A stretch of DNA of 64,000 nt, taken from contig NZ_JBLWFS010000010.1 of NCBI RefSeq assembly GCF_048323755.1, forward strand, positions 1-64,000, in the 5' to 3' direction. The notes beneath the pieces were generated by a model that saw only the letters and a list, made by a program, of their open reading frames with translations, ran no database searches and was not told where the DNA came from. Source of the stretch: Alkalihalobacterium sp048323755 (GTDB lineage Bacteria > Bacillota > Bacilli > Bacillales > Bacillaceae_F). The position numbers and the translations under genes are program-made. This document shows, in pieces, positions 44,226-52,132 of this stretch; position 1 is the stretch's first letter; each line of letters opens with the position of its first letter.

Positions 44226-45797
44226 ATGACGGTACAACAGTTTCTAAAGGATCAAAATTTGATGGTTGACAAGCTTTATCGTAATATTACAGATGCTAGT
44301 TGGATGGCACAAACCACGGGTGAAAAAGAGTGGGCGGATAAAGTAGGTGAAGCGCAAACTGAGTTTCGTACTTATTTTTCCAACAGTGAACTGTTTAACG
44401 CGGTTCAAAACTATTTAAGAGAATCGGAATTAACGGCGATCGAAACACGTCAACTAGAAGCTCTGCAAAGTCAGTTTAAAGAAAATCAACTTCCTAAAGA
44501 AAGCTTACAAGAGCTGTCGCAACTTTCAGCTGAGCTGAACCACATGTTTAATACATACGAACCAGAAGTTAATGGGAAGAAGTTATCGGCCAATGACGTT
44601 CGTAATATTTTGTTAAACAGTGAGGACTTGCAAGAACGTGAAGACGCATGGAAAGCATCTAAAGAAGTCGGTCAAGTCGTCGAGGAAAAACTATTAACAT
44701 TAGTCATGAAACGAAATGAAGCCGCCAAAGCGGTAGGATATAATAACTACCATGAAATGTCATTTGAAAATCAGGAATTGGATCGAGAAGAGATTTTTGC
44801 TATCTTCCAAAAGTTAGTTGACTTATCAAATGACACGTACCGTCAATTAAAGAGTGATTTGGATGAGCAATTAGCTGCTAAGTTCGGAATGGACGTTTCT
44901 GACCTTCGTCCGTGGCACTATGTTGATCCATTTTTCCAAGAAGCGCCGGCTTCAGAAGAAACGAATTTAGATCCGTATTTTAAAAATGAAGATCTTGAGA
45001 AATTAACGGCTGATACATTTGCAGCCATGAATATTCCTATTGAAGACTTATATGCTAAAAGTGATCTGAACCCTCGTCCAGGTAAAAATCCAACAGCTTT
45101 CTGTATGGATATGGACAGAGAAGGTGACACACGCGTCCTATGTAACAATCAACCGAACTCTTACTGGATGGGTACGATGTTACACGAGTTTGGACATGCG
45201 GCATACTTCAAATATTTAGATACAAAATTACCGTACGTTTTGAGAGCACCCGCTCATACGTTAACAACAGAGGCGATCGCGATGTTATTTGGAAAAATGA
45301 CTGAAAATCGCGAGTGGTTAGCGACTTTCTTGAAGCTAGACAATAAGCAACTCGACACACTGGCACCGGCTCTTGAAAAATACGAGCAACTAAAAATGTT
45401 AATTTCTGCTCGTTGGATTATTACGTTTGTCTTCTTTGAAAAAGAGCTTTATGAAAATCCAGATCAAGATTTAAATGCACTTTGGTGGAAGCTGGTAAGT
45501 GACATTCAGTTAATAAATGCACCAGAAGATCGAAACCTGCCAGACTGGGCAGCGAAAATTCACTTTACGTTAGCGCCTGTTTACTACCAAAATTACTTAT
45601 TAGGAGAACTGACTTCTGCTCAGCTCCATCAATATATTAAGACGGATTTGTCTGAGCAATTTTTCACACCAACCGTTGGGAACTTCCTAAGAGAAGAGTT
45701 TTTCAAACCAGGCTCAAAATACCATTGGAACGAAAAAATCGAAAAAGTAACAGGTCAACCGCTCAACCCGCAATACTTTGTGGATGCGTATTGCTAA
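44226..45797 (+). CDS. M2-family zinc metallopeptidase (peptidyl-dipeptidase, ACE-like)
   Basis: The 523-residue cytoplasmic enzyme (no signal peptide) has the zinc motif HEFGH at about 320-324 within MGTMLHEFGHAAYFKYLD, and the third ligand Glu in TTEAIAMLFGKM about 24 residues on. Both are typical of gluzincins of the M2 (angiotensin-converting-enzyme-like) family. The N-terminal helical half is also typical. GGAGG lies before the ATG, and a terminator follows at 45821. It probably removes dipeptides from oligopeptides. Confidence 0.85.
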   Translation: MTVQQFLKDQNLMVDKLYRNITDASWMAQTTGEKEWADKVGEAQTEFRTYFSNSELFNAVQNYLRESELTAIETRQLEALQSQFKENQLPKESLQELSQLSAELNHMFNTYEPEVNGKKLSANDVRNILLNSEDLQEREDAWKASKEVGQVVEEKLLTLVMKRNEAAKAVGYNNYHEMSFENQELDREEIFAIFQKLVDLSNDTYRQLKSDLDEQLAAKFGMDVSDLRPWHYVDPFFQEAPASEETNLDPYFKNEDLEKLTADTFAAMNIPIEDLYAKSDLNPRPGKNPTAFCMDMDREGDTRVLCNNQPNSYWMGTMLHEFGHAAYFKYLDTKLPYVLRAPAHTLTTEAIAMLFGKMTENREWLATFLKLDNKQLDTLAPALEKYEQLKMLISARWIITFVFFEKELYENPDQDLNALWWKLVSDIQLINAPEDRNLPDWAAKIHFTLAPVYYQNYLLGELTSAQLHQYIKTDLSEQFFTPTVGNFLREEFFKPGSKYHWNEKIEKVTGQPLNPQYFVDAYC

Positions 45798-45820
45798 CTA
45801 AACGAAAATGAATAGTGAAA

Positions 45821-45864
45821 AACAAAATCCAGGGGCGAAAGCTTTCACCCTGGATTTTGTTATT
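45821..45864 (+). terminator. Terminator after the M2 peptidase
   Basis: Arms AACAAAATCCAGGG and CCCTGGATTTTGTT, perfect, with a 13-base interior that can itself partly pair, followed by ATTT. Confidence 0.85.
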
Positions 45865-45930
45865 TCGGTATAAAAGTGGTGAAAGCAGTTATATTACGTG
45901 CTCCTGTTGCTTCGGATTAGGTATTGTCAT

Positions 45931-46010
45931 ATTTTGGACAATAAAATAAGAAATCGGACAATAAATCAATAAATCGGACAATAAAATGTGAAATCAGACA
46001 ATATAACTAT
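45931..46010. repeat. Four-unit A-rich tandem repeat, period 20 bp
   Basis: Units start at 45931, 45951, 45971 and 45991, exactly 20 bp apart, with core (T/C)(G/A)GACAATAAA, mostly preceded by AAAT. It lies in the intergenic space after the M2 terminator. No hairpin or open frame explains it. Confidence 0.8.
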
Positions 46011-46042
46011 GAAACAACTATTTTTTCAAATAGATTCCGCTG

Positions 46043-46396
46043 CTACTCCCAACGTTTCAGTTGAGTTTCAGCTAATTCCTGTGTGATTAGCATTTTTTGC
46101 ATGGGGGCAGGGCATATTTTATTGTATTTTTTCACTAGAATGTTGATGGCGTCAATTTCTTGATCAATTTCATTTTGTCTGTCGACGTTTTGCAAGTTAG
46201 GAATGAGCGTAATTAAGCGAGACCGAACTTCTTGTTGTAACGATACCCATTCTGGTAAATATCCTGCGTTTTTCACGGTACGATCGAGTACATTTCCTTC
46301 GAGTGTTTCCCTAGAAAGCGGTTTTCCCATTCCTTTTAATCGTTCACCGCTCTTTTCATTGTCTTTCAAAATATCTCCAAACCAATCACTATTCAT
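46043..46396 (-). CDS. DUF1992 (DnaJ-C28-like) protein
   Basis: The 117-residue protein has the GKGKPL-like start GMGKPLSRETLEGNVLDRTVKNAGYLPEW, then EIDQEIDAINILVKKYNKICP and the end MLITQELAETQLKRWE. These match the DUF1992 domain found alone in bacteria and in human DNAJC28. It probably has a chaperone-related role, unproven. No partner genes. Confidence 0.8.
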   Translation of the reverse strand: MNSDWFGDILKDNEKSGERLKGMGKPLSRETLEGNVLDRTVKNAGYLPEWVSLQQEVRSRLITLIPNLQNVDRQNEIDQEIDAINILVKKYNKICPAPMQKMLITQELAETQLKRWE

Positions 46397-46559
46397 ATGA
46401 AGGCTCCTATCTTTTAGAAAAGTAAAAAAGTTCTCATATATTTATGGTATTATATAGAAACTGGTAAATCTAGTTAATTTTATAATCTAATAAAAATTAA
46501 AGTAGATACAAGAAGTTTAAATAAAACAATGACTGAAAAAGTGAGGGAGGAGAATTAAG

Positions 46560-47021
46560 ATGAATTGGCGAAAAGCTGTAGCTTCTATAGCTGGATGTCT
46601 CATGGTAGCTGGGGGAATAGCTGCATTAATAAAAACGAACAAAAAGGAAATGTCTGCAGACGCTACATTACAACTTTTAGAATCGAAGATGAAGGAACAA
46701 AGTTTTGACCCTCATTTAATAGTGGAATTAATTTCCACTTTTAATAAGCGAATAGATACATATGGTGAAAAAGCATTTTCCAAGTGGTTGAGTAAGTTGC
46801 ACTATTCTGTTCCAGAAGAATTTCAGGAGGAACAGGTTGCGATCACAACTTATGAAAAATACGAAACTTGGATGGATGAAGAAGTAGAAAAACTGGAAAA
46901 CGAAACGAAATTACCATGGCAAACTCAAACAGAAGATCTCAAAATCTTAGATGAAAGAGCGAGAAAAGCCCAGCTTGTTCTAAGGCATAGAATGACAGAA
47001 TTGGCTTATGAATTGATTTGA
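46560..47021 (+). CDS. Hypothetical protein with N-terminal membrane anchor
   Basis: The 153-residue protein has a hydrophobic N-terminus (VASIAGCLMVAGGIAALI, about 7-24), which may be a lipobox-free signal anchor. A helical, charged domain of about 125 residues follows, with LQLLESKMKEQSFDPHLIVELIS and a long C-terminal helix. GGGAGGAG lies upstream. I do not recognise it. Confidence 0.6.
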   Translation: MNWRKAVASIAGCLMVAGGIAALIKTNKKEMSADATLQLLESKMKEQSFDPHLIVELISTFNKRIDTYGEKAFSKWLSKLHYSVPEEFQEEQVAITTYEKYETWMDEEVEKLENETKLPWQTQTEDLKILDERARKAQLVLRHRMTELAYELI

Positions 47022-47190
47022 ATAAGTTGCCTTAGTAGAGAACGGTTTAAATGATTATCGCGTGGGAGAACAATCCGTTCAATCCTTGCCTTTTTAATTA
47101 TTGTAGAAAGTTTCGTTGTGGTATTGAAATAAGAAATCATATGAAAAGTGAATTGTTGAATGATGTGATCAACTAGAGGGGGCATCATGA

Positions 47191-47225
47191 AAACAAGGAC
47201 ATATTCAAAGAATATGTCCTTGTTT
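47191..47225. terminator. Strong bidirectional terminator
   Basis: A perfect 16-bp stem (AAACAAGGACATATTC and its complement) with a 3-base loop, between the convergent genes at 47021 and 47246. Confidence 0.85.
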
Positions 47226-47245
47226 AGTAAGCAGAAGTTTTTAGA

Positions 47246-47497
47246 TTAGTATTTTGTGAAGCTGGCACCGACAATAATTAATAAGATAAACAACACAACA
47301 ATCAATACAAAGTTATCGACTCCGCGTGCTGGAGTAGGGCAACCATAACCATAAGAAGGAGCCATATAAGGGTGGTGAGCCATAGGAGCAGTCATAGTAG
47401 GTGGTACATTATCCATCATCATAGGTGATACATTATCCATCATCATAGGTGATACGTTTGCGCCCATAAAAGGTGCTGCATTTACGTTTGCGTACAT
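47246..47497 (-). CDS. YjcZ-family sporulation protein
   Basis: The 83-residue protein has the C-terminal helix FVLIVVLFILLIIVGASF that defines the YjcZ family of small Bacillus sporulation peptides. Its N-terminus is unusually extended by a Met/Pro/Asn-rich part with two tandem copies of VSPMMMDN and a related NVPPTM, encoded by exact 24-bp DNA repeats at 47406-47429 and 47430-47453. Most family members are ~30-50 residues. Tgl is the next gene upstream on the same strand. Confidence 0.85.
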   Translation of the reverse strand: MYANVNAAPFMGANVSPMMMDNVSPMMMDNVPPTMTAPMAHHPYMAPSYGYGCPTPARGVDNFVLIVVLFILLIIVGASFTKY

Positions 47498-47621
47498 GTT
47501 TATACATCCTTTCGTGTTTGTGTATTTACACTACATTATACTCACCTAATTGAAAGTGGAGCCCGTCTCCCTTAAAAATGGGTTAGTGTCTTGGGTGCCG
47601 CCTAGGCTTAAATAGATTTTT

Positions 47622-48470
47622 CTAACTTTGTATCTCGGTATTACAGTAGTGTAAATGCTGTACTAATGAGATACGATTTTTATTATGGTGGACTAAGCGC
47701 GGTGTCTTTTTATGAACGGTTCGCTCCCTATGGAGAGCTATAGAGAGGTTAGATAATCTGTCAAAGGAAGGTCTTGTAACTATACTTCCTAAATAAGCGG
47801 GCTGAATACTTCCTGGATTACGCTGTGTATTCAGGAAATCGATTATTTCTCGGCCGCTCATAATTCCAAAACCGTGCCCAAAGTAATGACCATCTTCTAA
47901 TATAACCGCATTTAATCCTCTAAACCAAGGTGTTTGGATATGAAAGTCCGGATTATTAAAATAAATCACATCACCAGGTAAAAAATGACTTCCGTGAAAG
48001 GTATTAAGTCCAAGGTCCGGATCAGTATGCCAACTATATAAATAGAGATTTCGAAAAAAAGTATTAAAAGCAGTCCTGCCAATACTTTTTAAAATGGCAT
48101 GATAATAGATGATGACGACAGCTGTTGCACATTCAAACGCATACAGTGAACTATTTCGATAAATGTCTAGAATAGCATCTGCTGGAAACACGTCAGGTCT
48201 AAGTAAAAAACCGCCTGCCCCCGTCAAATTCCAGTATGTAGGGTTACAACGGGCATACCTGAAAGTGGTAAACTCCACTTGGCTTTCATTCATAGCCTTA
48301 GCACTTTCTATAATATGTTTTCGAGCACTAATTTCAAACTGTAGTTCACGAACGGAAGGATATGAATAGACAACTGGAGCGTTCATCATTTGCTGAATAA
48401 TCACTCTTTCTATCGTACCAAGCTGCAACAAGCTACTCGGTTGAAAAGGCACCCCTGCTACTTGTAACAT
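47622..48470 (-). CDS. tgl: Spore-coat protein-glutamine gamma-glutamyltransferase
   Basis: The 282-residue protein matches Bacillus subtilis Tgl over residues 1-248: LYAFECATAVVIIYYHAIL carries the catalytic Cys114, followed by LYSWHTDPDLGLNT, FLPGDVIYFNNPDF, WRGL-like WFRGLNAVILEDGHYFGHG and GIMSGREIIDFLN. It forms epsilon-(gamma-glutamyl)lysine crosslinks in the coat. The usual length is ~245. Here about 34 extra residues, basic and His-rich (TPRLVHHNKNRISLVQHLHY), follow the normal end, so either the stop codon was lost or a new tail was gained. It is a single gene. Confidence 0.88.
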   Translation of the reverse strand: MLQVAGVPFQPSSLLQLGTIERVIIQQMMNAPVVYSYPSVRELQFEISARKHIIESAKAMNESQVEFTTFRYARCNPTYWNLTGAGGFLLRPDVFPADAILDIYRNSSLYAFECATAVVIIYYHAILKSIGRTAFNTFFRNLYLYSWHTDPDLGLNTFHGSHFLPGDVIYFNNPDFHIQTPWFRGLNAVILEDGHYFGHGFGIMSGREIIDFLNTQRNPGSIQPAYLGSIVTRPSFDRLSNLSIALHRERTVHKKTPRLVHHNKNRISLVQHLHYCNTEIQS

Positions 48471-48540
48471 TTACGTCGCCTCCTGATTTTTTTCCATTGT
48501 TACTATCGTATTCGTGTTTGGGCATAAAGATGTTCTAATT

Positions 48541-48600
48541 GGAAAAAGAGTGAAGGAACTAGAAGACAGTCAACCAAAGTCCGGTGCAGGGTACAAGGAG
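48541..48600 (+). repeat. Single unit of the dispersed ~52-bp repeat (diverged)
   Basis: GTGAAGGAACTAGAAG...CAACCAAAG...GCAGGGTACA aligns along its length with the second unit at 2157-2200 (GAAGAACTAGGAG...AACCAAAAG...GCAGGGTGCA). It is the most diverged copy in the window and stands upstream of the gene at 48751. Confidence 0.45.
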
Positions 48601-48656
48601 TAATGAAAAGTCACAAGGAAGAAATACATACTGGCTATAATTTTAAAATATAGAAC

Positions 48657-48696
48657 TACTCACTTTGATCAACTAAAAACAGAGTGAGTATTTTTT
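48657..48696 (+). terminator. Intrinsic terminator in the gap upstream of 48751
   Basis: Arms TACTCACT and AGTGAGTA with an 18-base loop, followed by six Ts. No plus-strand gene directly precedes it, so it may end a small transcript or serve the repeat region. Confidence 0.6.
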
Positions 48697-48750
48697 GGAA
48701 CTTTTTTGCCAGTCAAACGTACTACATACTAAGAAAAAAATAAGGAAGAG

Positions 48751-49215
48751 ATGGATGACCATACAATGACACAATACATATATATTGCATCACCGATGAG
48801 ATTAAAGGCAGGTTCTTTTGGCTCCAAGCCTGTTTCCGTGGAAAGACCTCATATTTTTCATAATGAATGGGATTTTACACATTTGTTTTTTGAAAATAAT
48901 TATGACGCAAACACAAAAAAGCGATTTTCATATAGTACCCATTTTTCGTTTAAACACCAAGTTGCGTGTGACCACAATCATATGCCGCTAAAAACACAAA
49001 TTACGAGGCGGTCTGTCGAAACGAAGTGTTTAACTATTCTTTATGACTATATGGAAGAAGCACTTGAAGCTAGTGGAATACTAGAATATTTTACTAGTTT
49101 AAATGGACACGAAGACCGACCATTATATAAAAAAAGAACCATTCGATGGGCTAATATTCAAACCCCATATGACCTTGTTTTAGAGGACCGGGAATTTTGG
49201 GAGGTAACCTACTAA
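48751..49215 (+). CDS. Hypothetical soluble protein
   Basis: The 154-residue protein has no signal or membrane helix. It contains TQYIYIASPMRLKAGSFGSKP near the start and WANIQTPYDLVLEDREFWE at the end, and is rich in His, Phe and Tyr. The start could be ATG 48751 or ATG 48766 (MTQYIYIASPM). The AAGGAAGAG site is nearly adjacent to the first and 15 bases from the second, so the start is uncertain. No known family recognised. Confidence 0.6.
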   Translation: MDDHTMTQYIYIASPMRLKAGSFGSKPVSVERPHIFHNEWDFTHLFFENNYDANTKKRFSYSTHFSFKHQVACDHNHMPLKTQITRRSVETKCLTILYDYMEEALEASGILEYFTSLNGHEDRPLYKKRTIRWANIQTPYDLVLEDREFWEVTY

Positions 49216-49246
49216 TTTTAATGGTGACTAGCGGGAGGGGATTACA

Positions 49247-49657
49247 ATGACAGATCTTATAACTGGTCGTGAAGATCTTGTTTTACTGATATATTGTTTT
49301 ATTTTACTTTGGGTGAATGTTAGTTACTTGAGGGAACATAAAAAGATTAAAGAAAGTTTGGCAGAAATATCATCTGAGGAAGAGTTGGATATTAACCCAC
49401 ATAGTTTTTCCTTATTGTTGTTTGTGATGGCTTTTTCATTTTTGCGCAGCTGGTTGTTTTATATTTTGGCAATCTTGATTACAGGCAGCCTTTTTGTCAT
49501 CATCCTATCTGCCGTTCTCTTCATTGCCAATGTCTATCTAATTTTATTCGAAACGAGCTTGGCAAAAGTCAAAAAGTCCAAAGTACGTTTCTACCATGTG
49601 ATCGGTGATACGGTTTTTATCGCTGGTTTTGTTATTTACTATTTTGCACTAGTATAA
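49247..49657 (+). CDS. Hypothetical membrane protein
   Basis: The 136-residue protein has four hydrophobic stretches (about 10-27, 55-70, 72-103 and 118-134) with short charged loops and a basic KVKKSKVRF loop. GGGAGGGG lies before ATG 49247. It may form an operon with the gene ending at 49215 (31-bp gap). No family recognised. Confidence 0.6.
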   Translation: MTDLITGREDLVLLIYCFILLWVNVSYLREHKKIKESLAEISSEEELDINPHSFSLLLFVMAFSFLRSWLFYILAILITGSLFVIILSAVLFIANVYLILFETSLAKVKKSKVRFYHVIGDTVFIAGFVIYYFALV

Positions 49658-49693
49658 TACCTTAATAGGATCAAGACCAGAAGGAGCGTTTTG

Positions 49694-49746
49694 ATGTGCA
49701 GTAGAGGGAAAAATCAGGAGAATGGTATAACCATTACGAAAACCTA
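49694..49746 (+). repeat. Single unit of the dispersed ~52-bp repeat
   Basis: GTGCAGTAGAGGGAAAAA, two bases, AGGAGAATGG, then TAACCATTACGAAAACC closely follows the first unit at 2093 (GTGCACCATTAGAGGAAAAA, AGGAGAAT). It shares the 321-bp gap 49658-49978 with the terminator at 49923. Confidence 0.65.
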
Positions 49747-49922
49747 CCGGAAAGTGACAAAAATTATATAAACATGTTACTAAATTAAGAAAATTTCACT
49801 TTAAAATTTCCAATGTTAGCCTAATATAGTATAATTAAACTAGATAAAAAGTCACGTTTCAACTCAGGTAAGTTCAGTTTCTAATTACACTAAATCATAT
49901 TATATAGGACGAGATGATACAA

Positions 49923-49947
49923 CCAACTTGTTTGTTGGTCTTTTTTA
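49923..49947 (+). terminator. Terminator-like hairpin ahead of the cyclase gene
   Basis: Arms ACCAAC and GTTGGT with a 6-base loop, followed by six Ts, 30 bp before the next start codon. The position suggests attenuation of the cyclase gene or the end of a short upstream transcript. Confidence 0.6.
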
Positions 49948-49978
49948 TAGAGAAGAATCGGGATAGGGGAGACATAGG

Positions 49979-51325
49979 ATGAGAAATCCAATTTTAGCAA
50001 ATTTAAGCAAGGGTGAAGATCTTTTTCAACTTATTGCTGAGTATTCAAGCGATATGATCACTGTACACGACTCAGCTGGAAGGTACCTTTATGTATCTCC
50101 CGCCGGAGAAAAAATCCTGCAGTATACTAGTGAAGAATTAGTGGGCCAAGACAGTTATCAGTTTATACATCCAGACGACCATGAACTGTCGAGAAAAAAT
50201 CATGAAATCCTCCTCAATACCGGATATGTCGTGTCTACTTATCGAATAAGAAGAAAAGACGGAGAATACATTTGGTTTGAATCTTCCATCCAGAGTTTGT
50301 ACGGGAGATCATTTGGAGAAGAGGACAATTTAGAAGCAGTCAATGAGCCTAAACTAATAGTAATTTCTCGCAACATCACTGAGAGGAAATTAGTAGAAAA
50401 AAAGCTTCAGGAGATTGAGGAACTGTTCCAAATCATTACGGAATACTCAAGAGATATGATCACGATACATAATGCTGAAGGTGAATATCTATTTGTCTCT
50501 GCTGCAGTTAAAGAGATTTTACAATATGATGATAAAGAGTTAATCGGGAAATGCGGATACGCCTTAATCCACCAAGAAGATCATAAAATTGTGAGACAAA
50601 ATCACGAGCTGATGATGATAAATGGTACGGGTGTTTCTACGTACCGGATTCAACAGAAGGACGGGACATATATTTGGTTTGAGTCTACCGTTCGATTTCT
50701 ACCGGGACGTGACCCGGCTGACCCGCAACTGATTGTCATGTCCCGTGACATAACCCAAAGAAAAATTGAAGAACAAAAACTCCAGGCAGTAAACGAAAAG
50801 CTGCAACATTTGTCTACTAAAGACGGATTGACAGGAATAGGTAATCGGCGTTATTTTGATGAAAGATTAATTAAAGAGTGGAAGCGAGCGATAAGATATT
50901 CCAGCGATATTTCGTTATTGATGATTGATATTGATTATTTTAAGCCATATAACGACACATACGGTCATCAAAAGGGGGATGAATGTTTAAAGCAAGTAGC
51001 TTCAGCAGTACAAAAAACGTTGAAGCGTCCCATCGATGTCGTCTGTCGTTATGGTGGCGAAGAGTTTAGCGTCATCTTACCGGATACAGATGAAAAAGGA
51101 GCCAAACATGTAGCCGAAACGATAAGGGGAACTATTGAAAAGTTAAAAATTCCTCATGCAGGTTCATTAATTAATAGTTTTCTAACGATCAGTATTGGCA
51201 CAGCCAGTGTCATCCCGACAAAGGCTAGTGACCCTGCGACGATCATCAAGGCAGCTGATGAAGCATTGTACCAAGCCAAACAAGGCGGAAGAAATCAAGT
51301 TAGATCTTTTAAGAGAAAAAAATAG
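49979..51325 (+). CDS. PAS-PAS-GGDEF diguanylate cyclase
   Basis: The 448-residue soluble protein has two homologous PAS domains (about 15-135 and 145-262, both with the motif IHPDDH/IHQEDH and TYRIRRKDG/TYRIQQKDG). A GGDEF domain follows with RYGGEEFSVIL, an active-site GGEEF. The I-site RPID stands five residues before the RYGGEEF motif, so product inhibition is expected. It is therefore likely to synthesise c-di-GMP. It has no membrane segment, so its signal is cytoplasmic. It complements the likely phosphodiesterase at 10447 in function, not by operon. Confidence 0.9.
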   Translation: MRNPILANLSKGEDLFQLIAEYSSDMITVHDSAGRYLYVSPAGEKILQYTSEELVGQDSYQFIHPDDHELSRKNHEILLNTGYVVSTYRIRRKDGEYIWFESSIQSLYGRSFGEEDNLEAVNEPKLIVISRNITERKLVEKKLQEIEELFQIITEYSRDMITIHNAEGEYLFVSAAVKEILQYDDKELIGKCGYALIHQEDHKIVRQNHELMMINGTGVSTYRIQQKDGTYIWFESTVRFLPGRDPADPQLIVMSRDITQRKIEEQKLQAVNEKLQHLSTKDGLTGIGNRRYFDERLIKEWKRAIRYSSDISLLMIDIDYFKPYNDTYGHQKGDECLKQVASAVQKTLKRPIDVVCRYGGEEFSVILPDTDEKGAKHVAETIRGTIEKLKIPHAGSLINSFLTISIGTASVIPTKASDPATIIKAADEALYQAKQGGRNQVRSFKRKK

Positions 51326-51347
51326 ATCATTCGTATGGAGGTAAGGT

Positions 51348-51863
51348 ATGTCAAAAATCTCTCTAGCAGAAGCGGTAAAGCTAAAAAGTATTTTGTCAAA
51401 GCGAATTCATGAATTGGAGGAGGAAATGTACCGAGTCGCCTTTGTTCAAATCGATAACGGAAGTAAAATCCCAGCGCAAGTTCGTACCCTCGCAGATGTC
51501 GAGAAAGAACTAGACGACATCCGCAAAGACTTTCGTCTGTTGGATAAATTAATGTATCAAGCGAACTATGAAAATCAGGTGGAATATAATCAGGAAACTT
51601 TAACGATTGTTGAAGCGATTGAGTTAGCGACTCAGCTAAGAGCTAAGGCAAGAAAATGTAAAGAATTGGGCGCTTCCCCAAAAGAAGAGCCATTATATCC
51701 TTTTGGTGACAATGTCTTGGTCGTAAAAGTTGCAATGTTTGAACCAGAAGATTATCGTCAGAAAGGGTTAGAGCTTGAGCGTCAGGCTAATAAACTTTCA
51801 AACCTCATCAATGCCAAAAACTATGCAATCGAATTAGATTTTGATAGTGAAAAGTATTTCTAA
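51348..51863 (+). CDS. DIP1984-like helical protein
   Basis: The 171-residue all-helical protein starts ISLAEAVKLKSILSKRIHELEEEM, has ELDDIRKDFRLLDKLMYQANYENQVEYN in the middle and TLTIVEAIELATQLRAKARKCKELG after it. The order resembles DIP1984/septicolysin-like proteins, but similarity is modest. GGAGGTAAG precedes it, 23 bases after the cyclase stop, so the two may be co-transcribed. Function unknown. Confidence 0.55.
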   Translation: MSKISLAEAVKLKSILSKRIHELEEEMYRVAFVQIDNGSKIPAQVRTLADVEKELDDIRKDFRLLDKLMYQANYENQVEYNQETLTIVEAIELATQLRAKARKCKELGASPKEEPLYPFGDNVLVVKVAMFEPEDYRQKGLELERQANKLSNLINAKNYAIELDFDSEKYF

Positions 51864-51893
51864 ACCTTGAAATGGTGAGAGTCCATTTCAAGG

Positions 51894-52049
51894 CATAGGA
51901 GAAGAACTTCATTTCTTTCAATGGGATCTTGTAACGGCGAATGGTCCAACCAATTACCCATCACCGATTACACTTTTACCTGTGACCAATCACTATCCAT
52001 TGTCATCGATGGTCGACGACCAATAATCGTATATTCTGCTTCTCCTATG
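51894..52049. other. Inverted-repeat-bounded stretch with a coding-like orphan frame
   Basis: CATAGGAGAAG (51894-51904) and its exact complement CTTCTCCTATG (52039-52049) enclose 134 bp. Within it a plus-strand frame from about 51880 reads NGESPFQGIGEELHFFQWDL, then VTANGPTNYPSPITLLPVTN and ends VDDQ-stop near 52024. It has no start codon and is preceded by TGA. It may be the tail of a lost gene, or chance. I do not recognise the peptide. Confidence 0.3.
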
Positions 52050-52074
52050 AGTCCCCTAATTTTTTAGGGGACTT
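52050..52074. terminator. Terminator between convergent genes
   Basis: Arms AGTCCCCTAA and TTAGGGGACT with a loop of Ts, then TTT. Confidence 0.75.
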
Positions 52075-52132
52075 TAAATTTGCTCATTAATCGTTGTTTG
52101 TGAGCGTATAGGTAATGGATAGGAGCTAAGAG

